Source of the DNA: Sandarakinorhabdus cyanobacteriorum
GTDB lineage: Bacteria; Pseudomonadota; Alphaproteobacteria; Sphingomonadales; Sphingomonadaceae
Assembly (NCBI RefSeq): GCF_002251755.1
Contig: NZ_NOXT01000091.1
Coordinates: forward strand, 1,455-37,665
DNA length: 36,211 bases
Direction of reading: 5' to 3'
Within the stretch, counting starts at the first letter, position 1. Each line of letters opens with the position of its first letter. Position numbers and translations under genes: made by a program. The notes beneath the pieces are model-generated. The model was not told the DNA's origin. It did not search any database and saw only the letters and a list, made by a program, of their open reading frames with translations. This document shows positions 1 to 8,987 of this stretch, in pieces.

Positions 1-82
1 ACTTTCGCCACTTTCGCCGTTCTGCAATTGGCGTGTGTTTGGCGCCTGGTCGGCAACCAGATTTTTCAATCCTGTCGTGATA
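1..82. other. Window edge, no gene recognised
   Basis: The first 82 bases lie downstream of the leftward SLOG-like gene. They open with a tandem 9-base repeat (ACTTTCGCC twice, 1-18). No reading frame here resembles a known protein, and I see no convincing terminator for the leftward operon, so that operon may continue or end beyond the window. Confidence 0.4.
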
Positions 83-1918
83 TCAGCCTTCGATGGCTTT
101 GACCGTGAATGTCTGGGCCCAGCCAGAGACATCATGAAGGAGCAACTGGACAAGTTTCGTTGTTTCCGTACCCAACTGTTGAAGTGCCAGAGGAGTTTCA
201 GACTGTATTTCCTGAATCCGGCCCTGTATTGATGCCAGTTCGCGCATTAGCCAGTTCGATTGATTTTCAAGGAGTTCAAACTCCTCATAGGCGCGCAGAC
301 CAAAGATCGTGACGCCAAAAATCGGGCACAATAGTGCCAATACGGCGAGTGCACTACCAATGCTCTTGACCAGGGATTTATCTGGAATCAGAGGAAGGAT
401 AGAAACCTTCAATGCCACGCAAACAAAAGTGACAATAAAAAGTCGAATTGCCCAGCGTCCAAGAAATTCATGCATGCCCTTGCACTGTTTCGACCGGCGT
501 GTGTGGAAACGGATTTGCTGAGAAACCAATGTTTCCAGCTGTTCCTTGATGTGCGCTTTCGACCCAGCATTGGCAATCATTGGACTTATGCCCCGCGATC
601 GCGTCTGCGCCTGGTAATACCAGACGACCCAACGATATGGTCCGGTCACTGCCTGGTCCAGCCGCCCATGTGGCGCTGTGCGACCAACTGACATCAGCAC
701 TTTGGTGAAGCGCTCCAACTCCGCCAGGAATCGATAAGCGATATAGCGTTGATGCCACTCCATGATCTCGTTGAAGCCCCAGAGCAGTGCAATGACCGCG
801 AGGAGCGCAAGCTCAATGGCCTGCAGGGGCTTCGGCGCCAAGCCGCCGACCGCAAATCCGGCAATCGCCAGGGCCAAGGCCGCCGAGGCAAGAACGACAA
901 GATACGAACTGCGGTAACGCTGCTGATATTTGGTCGCAAGTTGTGCAGCAATTGAACTGGAGGGTCTGTCGGGACGATGGCGTCGATAGGAATGCAGCAG
1001 CCAGTGATTGCCATCCGATGCATGTGCGGTCTCTTCGAACTCGCACTTTGCAAATCTCATTGTCGCGCCAAGCGCCGCATCACGGACCCGCCAGATATTG
1101 AAGTTGTGCAGATGGTTTTCCCGCAGAAACATCTGGACAGGGTCGTGCACCACGCCAAACCAGCCGCGAACCCGGTGTAACAAAGACGTCCGGTCTTGAT
1201 GCGCTGGAGGTGGCATCAAGGTCTGACGCACATAGGCTCCGGCGGCTTGACAGGCATCGCCGGGCATCTGGGCGCCATTGCCCGAGCTGATCCACCGTGG
1301 GGGTGCCCGGCCCAGCCCGTCAAACACCAACTTGGGCACGCCCATCTGTTCGGCATAGGCCGCAATTTCGCTGGTGCCGCCGGGCCCCTTGACCAGCTGT
1401 GCCGGGTCTTCAACGACGATCAGCAGATCGCAGTTCCGCACGACAGTGCGACCGACTGCACGATAGCTGTTGTGACGCACGCGGTCAGGCTGGCGCTCTC
1501 CATCGAGGATTTGGACAGCAGTTGCTTGCGCCAGCAGGGCGCGGAACGCCTCGATACTGCCGGATGGATCGTCGGACTGGACGAAGCTCTGTTCATACTC
1601 TGCCTGCGCGAATGGCAACGGCGCCTCCAGCCGCACGCGGCAATCCGGTTGCGGTTGCGTCCCATCCAGCGCCAGAGCCACGCGAGCGACCAGGCGATCG
1701 GCCCCTTCCGCCAGAGGCGAGACGATGTGCAGACGTGTCGGTGCGGCGCTCCGAATGGCCCGCAAGGCGGCCTCGCCGGCGCAATCGATCATATGCTGGC
1801 GAATGCATAGCAAGGCGGCATGCAATTGCCGGCCGAGATCGCTGGCAGGGTCATCGACGACCCGGGTTGATCCGGTCACCCCCACCCGGAATGCGATATC
1901 AATGGCTTGCGCATCCAT
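83..1918 (-). CDS. SLOG-like nucleotide-sensor protein with two C-terminal transmembrane pairs
   Basis: A 611-residue protein. The N-terminal ~200 residues look like a SLOG (Rossmann-like) ligand-binding domain: VGVTGSTR at 12-19, SPLAEGADRLVA at 67-78, the family-like LPFAQAEYEQSF at 101-112, and CDLLIVVEDP then GPGGTSEIAAYA at 163-189. Four hydrophobic helices follow in two pairs (about 338-360, 366-386, 489-511 and 519-541). Each pair is followed by a charged amphipathic helix, such as WHQRYIAYRFLAELER at 388-403, which recalls SLATT-type modules. SLOG domains are known or predicted to bind nucleotides or their derivatives, and SLATT modules are predicted membrane effectors. The start ATG has AAGGAAGG upstream. 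It is the last visible gene of the leftward TIR/STAND/TPR operon, 74 bases after the TPR gene. The SLOG call is fairly secure, the SLATT resemblance less so. The ligand is unknown. Confidence 0.72.
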   Translation of the reverse strand: MDAQAIDIAFRVGVTGSTRVVDDPASDLGRQLHAALLCIRQHMIDCAGEAALRAIRSAAPTRLHIVSPLAEGADRLVARVALALDGTQPQPDCRVRLEAPLPFAQAEYEQSFVQSDDPSGSIEAFRALLAQATAVQILDGERQPDRVRHNSYRAVGRTVVRNCDLLIVVEDPAQLVKGPGGTSEIAAYAEQMGVPKLVFDGLGRAPPRWISSGNGAQMPGDACQAAGAYVRQTLMPPPAHQDRTSLLHRVRGWFGVVHDPVQMFLRENHLHNFNIWRVRDAALGATMRFAKCEFEETAHASDGNHWLLHSYRRHRPDRPSSSIAAQLATKYQQRYRSSYLVVLASAALALAIAGFAVGGLAPKPLQAIELALLAVIALLWGFNEIMEWHQRYIAYRFLAELERFTKVLMSVGRTAPHGRLDQAVTGPYRWVVWYYQAQTRSRGISPMIANAGSKAHIKEQLETLVSQQIRFHTRRSKQCKGMHEFLGRWAIRLFIVTFVCVALKVSILPLIPDKSLVKSIGSALAVLALLCPIFGVTIFGLRAYEEFELLENQSNWLMRELASIQGRIQEIQSETPLALQQLGTETTKLVQLLLHDVSGWAQTFTVKAIEG

Positions 1919-1992
1919 GGCGGTGGCCTTCCTTCAGAAACGGCAACCGGCGGGCGCCGCCACGAGCGGGCGCTCCTGGTCCAAGCCGCTGA

Positions 1993-4893
1993 TCACGCGC
2001 CTGGCTTTCGACATTTCAGATTGTCCGTCACAAACTTGATGTCGGCCGCCAGCGCCAGCCCCGTGCCACCCATTATGGAGAGGTCATCCAGAATGGCGTC
2101 ACACATTGGTGTTTTGCCGTCACCTTGAAACTTGCTTTCGACAGACTTGTAAACGGCCAACGCCTCGTCGCGCCGGTTGAGCAGAAGCAGCGCGTTGGCC
2201 CGGTTTGCAATGATCCACGGTTGATCCGGGTCCAGGGCCAGTGCACGTTCGGCATCGGCCAGCGCGTCACGGCGGCGCAGATTGAGGGCATTGCTCCAAC
2301 TGCGGTTGCCAAGTGTTTCGACCAACACTGCGTTTGGCAATTTCCGGGCTTCGATCTCGGCAACCAGCTGGTTGAGCCGACCCAACCTGTACCGCGTCAA
2401 TTCGATGTCATTCGGCTTGCGTACCGGCCCAACTGCCAGAATGGCCTTGGTAAATTCCGATGCCTCGGTTGCGTTTTCCGTCTGACCCATTGCAAGCCAT
2501 GCCAACTGGGCGGTGGCGGCCAATTTTTCCGTGTTTGCGTTCCAGGCGGTGCGCTCCTGATCGCTGTGGAACAAGTAGAGTGCGCCATTCTTGCGCAGGA
2601 ACTTGTCAACATTCGGAGCCGACCGGGTGTTCTGCGCCATTTCACTGCTGGCGAAGCCGCCATAGCGCGGCAAATAGGATTCCGGACTCTTCAGAAATTC
2701 CGCACGATTTTCCGCATTGGCAAACAACCACAACGCACCATCATATAACAGGAAGTGATCGGCGCTGCCCGTCTTTGGGGTGTCGCCTTGCGTGTAGGAC
2801 ACGATATCCCGGCCCTCGATAGCCAGACCGGCCTCATCAAGCGGGCGATACGGGTTTCGCCAGAAACCGGTGCGCTGCATTTCTGCATGAATGGCCGCTG
2901 CCTGCGCAGGGGTTGCCTTTGCTGCACTTGCCGCAACCAGTGCATAAGCTGCGAAGTCAGGAAATGAGATCTTGTTGTCCCGGGCGAAGTTGTTGAGTTT
3001 CCGGAAAGAGCTGATGGCATCGTCCGGCACGACGCCGCCGCGGGCTTCCTTGACCCACATGGCCTGGTCATCGATACCCAGAAAGCCAACGCAGCCTTCT
3101 TCTTCGGTTTTCAGTGCGCGGTCAGCCGGGCAAAAGGTGCCGGGCCCATATTCGCTGATGTAAACATGGAATGGAAACTTGGTTGCGCCGAATTGTGTGG
3201 GCACGGTGAAGCGCTTCATGCTTTGGCGTTTTGCCAGCGTCTCGCGCATGTCGGCTTCGTCCGCCGTCTGGGCCAGCTGGGGCTGTTGCTTCAACAAAGT
3301 CACCAGCAATCTGGTCGCATCCGAATGCCCCCAATCAGACGCATAGCGCAGCAACGGCGCCGCTTCGGCAGCACGGCCCTCCTTTGCCAGCAACTCGCCC
3401 AGCTTGAACGGGTTTGACCGCATGTGCTGCCGGGCATAGAAGTCCCAAGGATAACGCCTGAGCCATGCACCGCATTGCTCCTGTAGTCGTCGGTAGGCCG
3501 CGAGCGCAGTGTCAGAACGCCCTGCGATCACATAGGCCTCGACCGCACGACCGTAGGCTTGGCATATTTCCGCGCCTTGCTCATCAAACTGCCGCAACTT
3601 TCCGAGAATGTCCGCCCGTTCCAAAGCATTGATCGCAATTGTTGCCAATTCGATCGCCGGCCCTCCCTCGCCTAGCTTGATGTGCGCATTGGCAGCCAAC
3701 GAAGACGCACTTGCAACGACTGCTGCGAACGGCGGAGAACCCTTGTAAACTTCAAAACTGGGTTGGACTGCTTTCAATAGTCCGGTAAAGGTGACGGCAA
3801 TTTTCCGGTTTGCCGCTTTGGGATCAGATAATTCGGGAATGGCGGTAAAATCGATCGACCTTAAAGGTTCATAGACATTCCAAATTTGATTTGAACGCTG
3901 AGGCGAAAATGTGACAGTTTTTAGCTTGTCAGTTAATATTGATAAGGCTCTAAGTTGCGTCCGTGCTGCGGGCTCAAGCTTTCCATCTTGAAGGAGGGCT
4001 CTAAATTTTGTTCCAAGGGCTTCGACAAGCAAGATATATTGATCTATTTTGGCAATGTTGTTTTTTTCTAATTGACCAACAATGCTTTCGACTTTATCTA
4101 TCAATCTTACGGTTTCATCGTAATCATTCGCATTTAATCTCGATAGCGCTGCATCATGAGCGCATTCAATGAGGCGGCTGGCTGCAGAGCCAGGGACCCG
4201 CTTATTGAGAGCAGCCGCAATTCTGCAGGCTTCCTTGCGATTCTTGGCCAGTGTTTCGCCTTCTCCTACTCCCCACAATGTTACAATACGCATCCTTGCC
4301 ATTGGGCCATAATCTTCGACCTGTTTCTCCCAACTACTGGTAAGTATTAAAACCTTATCATCGAGTCGACGAACAAGATCCGTATTCGATCTTTCGTTGT
4401 GTATTCTGGAATTGAGACGTGCGACGCGTGAGAGCGCAACACGTAATTGGGGAATCGGGTTGGCTTTGTCGAAAGGTGCCAACCAGTCAGTCAGTTGTTT
4501 TAATATCGCGTCTCCCGCCGCCTTGTCACCCTGATCCCAACGATACCAGGCAAGGATATAGCCAGCATCTGCCGCTGCACGCAGATATTCAATCCATTCA
4601 CGACTCCCGGCTGGAAGTTTCGATATTGCGTCCTTGGCGGCGTCATAGCTTTGTTGATATTGCTCAATTGACTTAGATGCATCGCCAGCTTCATCAAAAT
4701 TGGAGGCTCGGTAAATTGCTGCGCGCAAAGTGGATGTCGTCGGAATCGCAGCCCGGTCAATTTCACCTTGAACCAGGTTATTCTTGTGATCTAACGCGGC
4801 GCTGCCACGCTCAACCTCCTGAGCGTTGGCGACGACGCCGCAAAGTGCGATCCATCCCGCCATTAATAATCCTGCAGGCTTTTTCACTGTCAT
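1993..4893 (-). CDS. Exported TPR protein with degenerate YHS-like domain
   Basis: A 966-residue protein from the ATG at 4893, chosen because it opens a good signal peptide (MTVKKPAGLL, hydrophobic core, then VANA-QE). The frame stays open to a TTG at 4923. The N-terminal ~500 residues are helical with TPR-like repeats, and TPR-like helices return near the C-terminus (RRDALADAERALALDPDQPW). Around residues 675-750 lies a YHS-like segment (GRDIVSYTQGD, GALWLFANAENRAEF, YLPRYGGF), followed by a second partial copy (GALYLFHSDQERTAW). The usual YGGYCA ending is YGGFAS, so the conserved Cys is missing. The protein is probably periplasmic and may scaffold partners. The gene start overlaps the end of the STAND gene by 83 bases in another frame. 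The N-terminal half is strikingly AT-rich for this genome. The exact function is unknown. Confidence 0.75.
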   Translation of the reverse strand: MTVKKPAGLLMAGWIALCGVVANAQEVERGSAALDHKNNLVQGEIDRAAIPTTSTLRAAIYRASNFDEAGDASKSIEQYQQSYDAAKDAISKLPAGSREWIEYLRAAADAGYILAWYRWDQGDKAAGDAILKQLTDWLAPFDKANPIPQLRVALSRVARLNSRIHNERSNTDLVRRLDDKVLILTSSWEKQVEDYGPMARMRIVTLWGVGEGETLAKNRKEACRIAAALNKRVPGSAASRLIECAHDAALSRLNANDYDETVRLIDKVESIVGQLEKNNIAKIDQYILLVEALGTKFRALLQDGKLEPAARTQLRALSILTDKLKTVTFSPQRSNQIWNVYEPLRSIDFTAIPELSDPKAANRKIAVTFTGLLKAVQPSFEVYKGSPPFAAVVASASSLAANAHIKLGEGGPAIELATIAINALERADILGKLRQFDEQGAEICQAYGRAVEAYVIAGRSDTALAAYRRLQEQCGAWLRRYPWDFYARQHMRSNPFKLGELLAKEGRAAEAAPLLRYASDWGHSDATRLLVTLLKQQPQLAQTADEADMRETLAKRQSMKRFTVPTQFGATKFPFHVYISEYGPGTFCPADRALKTEEEGCVGFLGIDDQAMWVKEARGGVVPDDAISSFRKLNNFARDNKISFPDFAAYALVAASAAKATPAQAAAIHAEMQRTGFWRNPYRPLDEAGLAIEGRDIVSYTQGDTPKTGSADHFLLYDGALWLFANAENRAEFLKSPESYLPRYGGFASSEMAQNTRSAPNVDKFLRKNGALYLFHSDQERTAWNANTEKLAATAQLAWLAMGQTENATEASEFTKAILAVGPVRKPNDIELTRYRLGRLNQLVAEIEARKLPNAVLVETLGNRSWSNALNLRRRDALADAERALALDPDQPWIIANRANALLLLNRRDEALAVYKSVESKFQGDGKTPMCDAILDDLSIMGGTGLALAADIKFVTDNLKCRKPGA

Positions 4894-6805
4894 TTCCTTC
4901 GCAGTATTCAACAGCCTCAACAAAATTTTCAGTTGCGCCTGTGATGCTCAAGGCTCGACCTTTATCATCTTCTGCTTCCTGTAAATCTTCTTGCTGATCG
5001 CGCAAAAAACGACTCAGAGTCTCCTGCTCTTTTTTTATTCTATCATAGTCTCGAGTCAAAGTGAGCTTCTGTTGCTTGATTTGATCTAAGGCGTATTGTG
5101 CGGATTTCATTGCATCGGCCGTAGCCAATGCTTCTTGTCGCGCTGAATTTGCGACGAGTTGGGCCGACCGCATTTCTTTTCGTACTTGAAATAGGCTGAT
5201 CCCTGACCAAGCGGCAAAGGCAAACGCTGCCGTTAGTGTCATCGAGAGTGTGGTTGTGATTGCCAGCCGGCGACGCAGGTTACGCTGTTCGCGCGCGTCA
5301 CGTTCTCGTTTTTCTGCAATTTCTATACTCACGCGAGCCCGAGCTTCATCACGAGCATAGCGAGACTGATCCAGAAAGGTCTTCGCGTCGTGATAGGAGC
5401 CGCCATGCCGTGAAGCCCATGTCGGGGTCGGCAGCTCCTGTTGCCACCAGCCATCCTGCCGATCCAGATCCAGGCCGGTCAGCAACTCGCCGGCACCGCT
5501 TGCGTGGCGTTCCGCATCCTGCACAAGTTCGAGCCAGTTTGCTTCGGCCCGGGCTTCCAATTGCAGCCAGCCAGCCAGTGCTTGCCATTGGCGGATCAGG
5601 CTTTCATGGCTGATGTCGATCAAGGTTTCGGGTGTCAGCGGCTGTTCAACCGGTGGCTGCAAGAAATTGCAGTCTGGCGCGCGGAAGGCTTCGATGATGC
5701 GGCAAATGGCTTCGCCGCCGCCGGCTTGCCGCTCCGCCCCTTCCTGCATCAGCGAGGCCAGGCGTTGTGGCTGGCGCACCGCGTTGGTGACGTCCGGGCC
5801 GCTGACAAGGGCGCGGAACAGCCATTGCGCCAGCGGACGATCCGCTGGCTCCAGTCCTTGCAGGATCTGTTCGCCATGTTGGTCCAGCGCGCCACTGAGC
5901 CCGCCAAGCGCAAGATAGGCGTCGCGCGTCAACAACACCGGATCATCGCCGGCTGCGCGCGCCTGGAGCCACATCCGGTTGAGCAGATGCTGCATCAATG
6001 GCAGCTGGTCAGCCCGGCGCGAAAGGATCTGGCCCTTGCCTACGCCGGTGGCCTCTTCCCACGGCGCAAAGCTTTCCATGTCATTCAGCAACTGCGGAAC
6101 CAGTGCGGGTTCAAGTTCGAATCCCAACACCGCGGCCGGCCCCTCGATGGCCTCGCTGCATTGGGCGCGCGCCATGCGGGGCGTGAGAAACAGGCTGGAG
6201 TTCACCTGCTCCGCCAGGCCGGGAAACAGCCCACAGGCGCCGATATACTCCGACCGCATGGTCAAGACGACATGGATTGGCACATCGGGCGCTCTTGCGG
6301 CCTCGAGCAACAGCGAGACGAATCGCTCGGCCTCGTCGCGCTCGGCAAAGTCGGCGTACCGAAACAGCTCTTCAAATTGGTCAACGAGGATAAGCAGATT
6401 TTCGTTCGGGGCCATTGAGCTGCCAATGGCCCAGTGGGACAGGGCGCGCGGACCGCTGGCCAGAAAGGCCTTGAGCATCGGCGGTGACAACTCGCCTTCG
6501 CCAGACACCGCCGCCAGCGCTTCGGCCAGGTTCTGCAGCGGCGTGCCGCCCGGATGCATGTCGACTATCCGCCACCGTGCACCAGCCCGGGCAAAGAAAC
6601 CCTTTTCCAGTGCGTCGAACAGCCCGGTGCGCACCAGCGATGACTTGCCGCTGCCCGACGCGCCCAGCACCGCCAGAAAGCGGGTGGCCGCCAGGCGATC
6701 GATCATCGCATCGATATGGTCTTCGCGTCCAAAGAAGATGATCGATTCCTCGCGCCGGAAGGCACGCAGGCCTGGGTAGGGCATCGCTGGCAGACCATCG
6801 AACAT
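4811..6805 (-). CDS. nSTAND1-type P-loop NTPase with C-terminal membrane anchor and coiled coil
   Basis: A 664-residue signal-transduction NTPase. The N-terminus carries the nSTAND1 pattern PYPGLRAFRREE at 9-20 and FFGRE at 24-28. It has a Walker A GASGSGKSS at 48-56, a Walker B-like LLILVDQFEELF at 137-148, and a sensor-like TMRSEY at 182-187. The family hallmark DISHESLIRQWQAL is at 397-410. A single hydrophobic helix spans about 514-539 and is followed by a charged coiled coil to about residue 605, so the tail may reach the periplasm. STAND proteins use ATP-driven oligomerisation to turn a sensed signal into effector activation. The ATG starts three bases after the TIR stop, with AAGGGC as ribosome site, so the two are translationally close partners. 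The last ~27 codons overlap the following gene out of frame. The STAND call is strong; the activating signal is unknown. Confidence 0.85.
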   Translation of the reverse strand: MFDGLPAMPYPGLRAFRREESIIFFGREDHIDAMIDRLAATRFLAVLGASGSGKSSLVRTGLFDALEKGFFARAGARWRIVDMHPGGTPLQNLAEALAAVSGEGELSPPMLKAFLASGPRALSHWAIGSSMAPNENLLILVDQFEELFRYADFAERDEAERFVSLLLEAARAPDVPIHVVLTMRSEYIGACGLFPGLAEQVNSSLFLTPRMARAQCSEAIEGPAAVLGFELEPALVPQLLNDMESFAPWEEATGVGKGQILSRRADQLPLMQHLLNRMWLQARAAGDDPVLLTRDAYLALGGLSGALDQHGEQILQGLEPADRPLAQWLFRALVSGPDVTNAVRQPQRLASLMQEGAERQAGGGEAICRIIEAFRAPDCNFLQPPVEQPLTPETLIDISHESLIRQWQALAGWLQLEARAEANWLELVQDAERHASGAGELLTGLDLDRQDGWWQQELPTPTWASRHGGSYHDAKTFLDQSRYARDEARARVSIEIAEKRERDAREQRNLRRRLAITTTLSMTLTAAFAFAAWSGISLFQVRKEMRSAQLVANSARQEALATADAMKSAQYALDQIKQQKLTLTRDYDRIKKEQETLSRFLRDQQEDLQEAEDDKGRALSITGATENFVEAVEYCEGNDSEKACRIINGGMDRTLRRRRQRSGG

Positions 6806-6808
6806 GGA

Positions 6809-8287
6809 TCAGCCCTTGCCGCCGGAACGCAGCGCCACGCCCACATGATCGAACGTCCAGCTTTGTCCATCACTTGCCGTGCAATCCAGCTCCTGGAAGC
6901 CCTTCACAAAGGCAATTGGCCTTGGGCCTTTGCCGTCAGGCGGCCCGTGCAGCACGGCGCCCGCCAGTGGACGACGGTTTGCGCTGCGGATCTTGACGAT
7001 ACCCATGAGTTGGGTGCTCGCCCAGCCCCGGCCAGCCTTGCCCCTGATCAGAACAACGGCGTCAGCCTCCATGACCTGTTTGGCATAATTCCGTTGCAGG
7101 CTTGCCGAATTCTCGGGCTCTTCAAGGGGCGGAAAAGCCAGAAACCGATCAGACAAGGTGGCGCCGCACTGGATTGCCGCGTCCAGGTCGGCCGTATCGG
7201 CATGGACGAACACGGTCGGCAAATCGCTGTCGGAAGGCGGCGAGTCCGTCTGTGGCGGCTCCATCACGGCGTCGATCACGGTTTTTCGGAATGTTTCAAA
7301 TGTTGAAGCCTGCACCGTTGGCATCATCAACAAGTCGCGCTGTCCGCTGTCTGCAACCTCGGCCACGGTGAGGTTGGACTGACGCCATTGCAACAGGCGT
7401 GCACTCGACCGTTCCGCGGCCTGGGCTTGAAAACGCAGATAACCCTCCGGCAAATCGGCTGGCGCGCGGCCACGAGCCGCACTGAGCAACTGAACCACAA
7501 AATCTGCCTGTTCCAGATCGCGGCGGAATGCGGCCTGAAATTCTGATCCGCCCTGTGGGAAGTCACCCTCTGGCAAGACCCGCACACCGGGCAATTGCAG
7601 CAGGGCGCTGTTCAATAGATCAACCTGCGCCTGAAGATCGTCTGTGGCCTGGCAAATCAGCACGGTGCGCTTCGGTGGCACCGGGCTTGCGACACCAATT
7701 GGTTCGTCGGTGTTCGGGGCGACAAATCTTGGCGCTTGCCGCCGGGTCATGCTCGAATCAGATGTCTGGCCTTCGGGACGAATCTTGGCTGCAATCGCAC
7801 TCGACAAGGCAAGGACGTTGCGACAAAACTCGTCCGTACCGGGTTTGAGGGCCATCTTCGGCAACCCGGGATCTGATGACCTCTCGTGAAAGATGCGGAC
7901 ATGTCGGCCGGAAAACTCCGGCAACAGCGGTATCTTTTTGGCGTCGGTCGGTTCTGCGGCGATGATGAACAAATGATCCCGCCAATCATCGCGAGATTCG
8001 CTGAAGGCCCGCAACTCATCCGCTGTCCATTTTCGTTTGTGGTAAGCCGGTGAACTGATCGCTAGAAATGCCCTGCTCTGGGACGCCGCTTCCAGCAAGC
8101 GCTCGAGTTCATAATTGGGCTGCAAGTCTTTCATGTCATAGAATATTCTTGGTTCATCGCCCAGCAAATCACGCTTCAGGGCCGATGTCAGGTCGGCAAA
8201 AAGCGCTCCGACCCAGCCCTTGTAGGGCTCAGGCAAATCATCCGAAACGGATGCATAGCTGACAAAGAGATCATATTGGTACCCCAC
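6809..8287 (-). CDS. TIR-domain protein with two further TIR/Rossmann-like domains
   Basis: A 492-residue protein, first gene of the leftward operon. The N-terminal ~165 residues form a TIR domain: YDLFVSYAS at 5-13 (box 1), SRAFLAISSPAY at 71-82, and KWTADELRAF at 86-95. Glu91 sits where the catalytic Glu of NAD-consuming TIR domains lies. A second alpha/beta domain (about 206-340, opening RTVLICQATDD) and a third (about 356-470, opening PTVFVHADTADLDAA) have TIR-like or receiver-like strand and helix patterns but no obvious catalytic residue. The start is a GTG at 8287 with GGGAG six bases upstream; the TIR domain begins at once, so no longer start is needed. Bacterial TIR proteins cleave NAD or make cyclic ADP-ribose signals in immunity, or act as adaptors. 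The close STAND partner suggests the STAND protein controls this TIR protein. The TIR call is strong; enzymatic activity is inferred. Confidence 0.85.
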   Translation of the reverse strand: MGYQYDLFVSYASVSDDLPEPYKGWVGALFADLTSALKRDLLGDEPRIFYDMKDLQPNYELERLLEAASQSRAFLAISSPAYHKRKWTADELRAFSESRDDWRDHLFIIAAEPTDAKKIPLLPEFSGRHVRIFHERSSDPGLPKMALKPGTDEFCRNVLALSSAIAAKIRPEGQTSDSSMTRRQAPRFVAPNTDEPIGVASPVPPKRTVLICQATDDLQAQVDLLNSALLQLPGVRVLPEGDFPQGGSEFQAAFRRDLEQADFVVQLLSAARGRAPADLPEGYLRFQAQAAERSSARLLQWRQSNLTVAEVADSGQRDLLMMPTVQASTFETFRKTVIDAVMEPPQTDSPPSDSDLPTVFVHADTADLDAAIQCGATLSDRFLAFPPLEEPENSASLQRNYAKQVMEADAVVLIRGKAGRGWASTQLMGIVKIRSANRRPLAGAVLHGPPDGKGPRPIAFVKGFQELDCTASDGQSWTFDHVGVALRSGGKG

Positions 8288-8987
8288 CGCCGTCTCCCAC
8301 CCACGACACTCCGAAGGTAAAGAGAATATTCACCGTTGACCAGAGGGATTCAGGCATCTGGCGCGACGTCTGCAACACGCCACGCGCAGTGCACGATGCA
8401 GTACCACGGATTTCGCCTCATCTCAGTAATTTGATATTTGTATGGTCCATCGCTCGGAATCCTGTGCATCAAGGTCGACGTCGACGACATGGGACGCAAC
8501 TGGTCTCGTAAGCAGTTGATTAGGCTGCGGTGACAGACAATTTTGACGATTGAATCAATGTGATAGCCAATCGTCTGATTGCGAATCACGATGGCATCGG
8601 ACCTGACAAAATACGAAGGGTACGGTCGGTTTGACTCTTGATCGGAGGGAGTTGCGCTTGCCCGGCATCACCGAAAACAAATGACGTTTTGAATCAACGA
8701 TTTGATACGTAATAGTAGATTATTCGAAACTGCGGTACGGATCAAATGATCAGCGAAGCCGAGCTGAAGGCCCAATCATCATCGCCGGATTGAGGCCGCT
8801 TGCTTTCCCATTCCAATTAACCATTATACCACGGCATGAGCCGTGACAGACGGAGAATGGGTGGATGCAGTAATCGATGATTCGGATCATGTGATGAGGG
8901 GACTGATATCGGTCGTCCTGGTGGCAGTTGATTCCCTGACGCCAAGAGAGATGTTCCCGTGAAGACAATGCTACCAAGGGGGCTAAA
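8288..8987. promoter_or_regulatory. Divergent intergenic region between the two operons
   Basis: About 700 bases without a convincing gene, visibly richer in A/T than the flanking genes. It must hold the promoters of both operons. Seen directly: near-palindromes ATTGA-A-TCAAT (8549-8559) and TTGA-A-TCAA (8689-8697), with the same TTGAATCA core again at the rightward start codon (8988-8995). There is a small hairpin CACGGC-ATGA-GCCGTG (8830-8845) and another, ATGAT-TCGG-ATCAT (8877-8890). A weak sigma70-like candidate for the rightward operon is TTGCTT at 8800 with TTATAC at 8824. The repeated TTGAATCAA core could be an operator, but no regulator gene is present in the window. Confidence 0.45.

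Noticed and set aside
8350-8589. A 79-codon open frame upstream of the TIR gene, same strand
   Set aside because: GTG start without a ribosome site, mixed codon third positions and no recognised motif. It could still be real but cannot be supported.
8750-8977. A 75-codon minus-strand frame in the divergent gap
   Set aside because: No ribosome site or family resemblance; more likely part of the control region.
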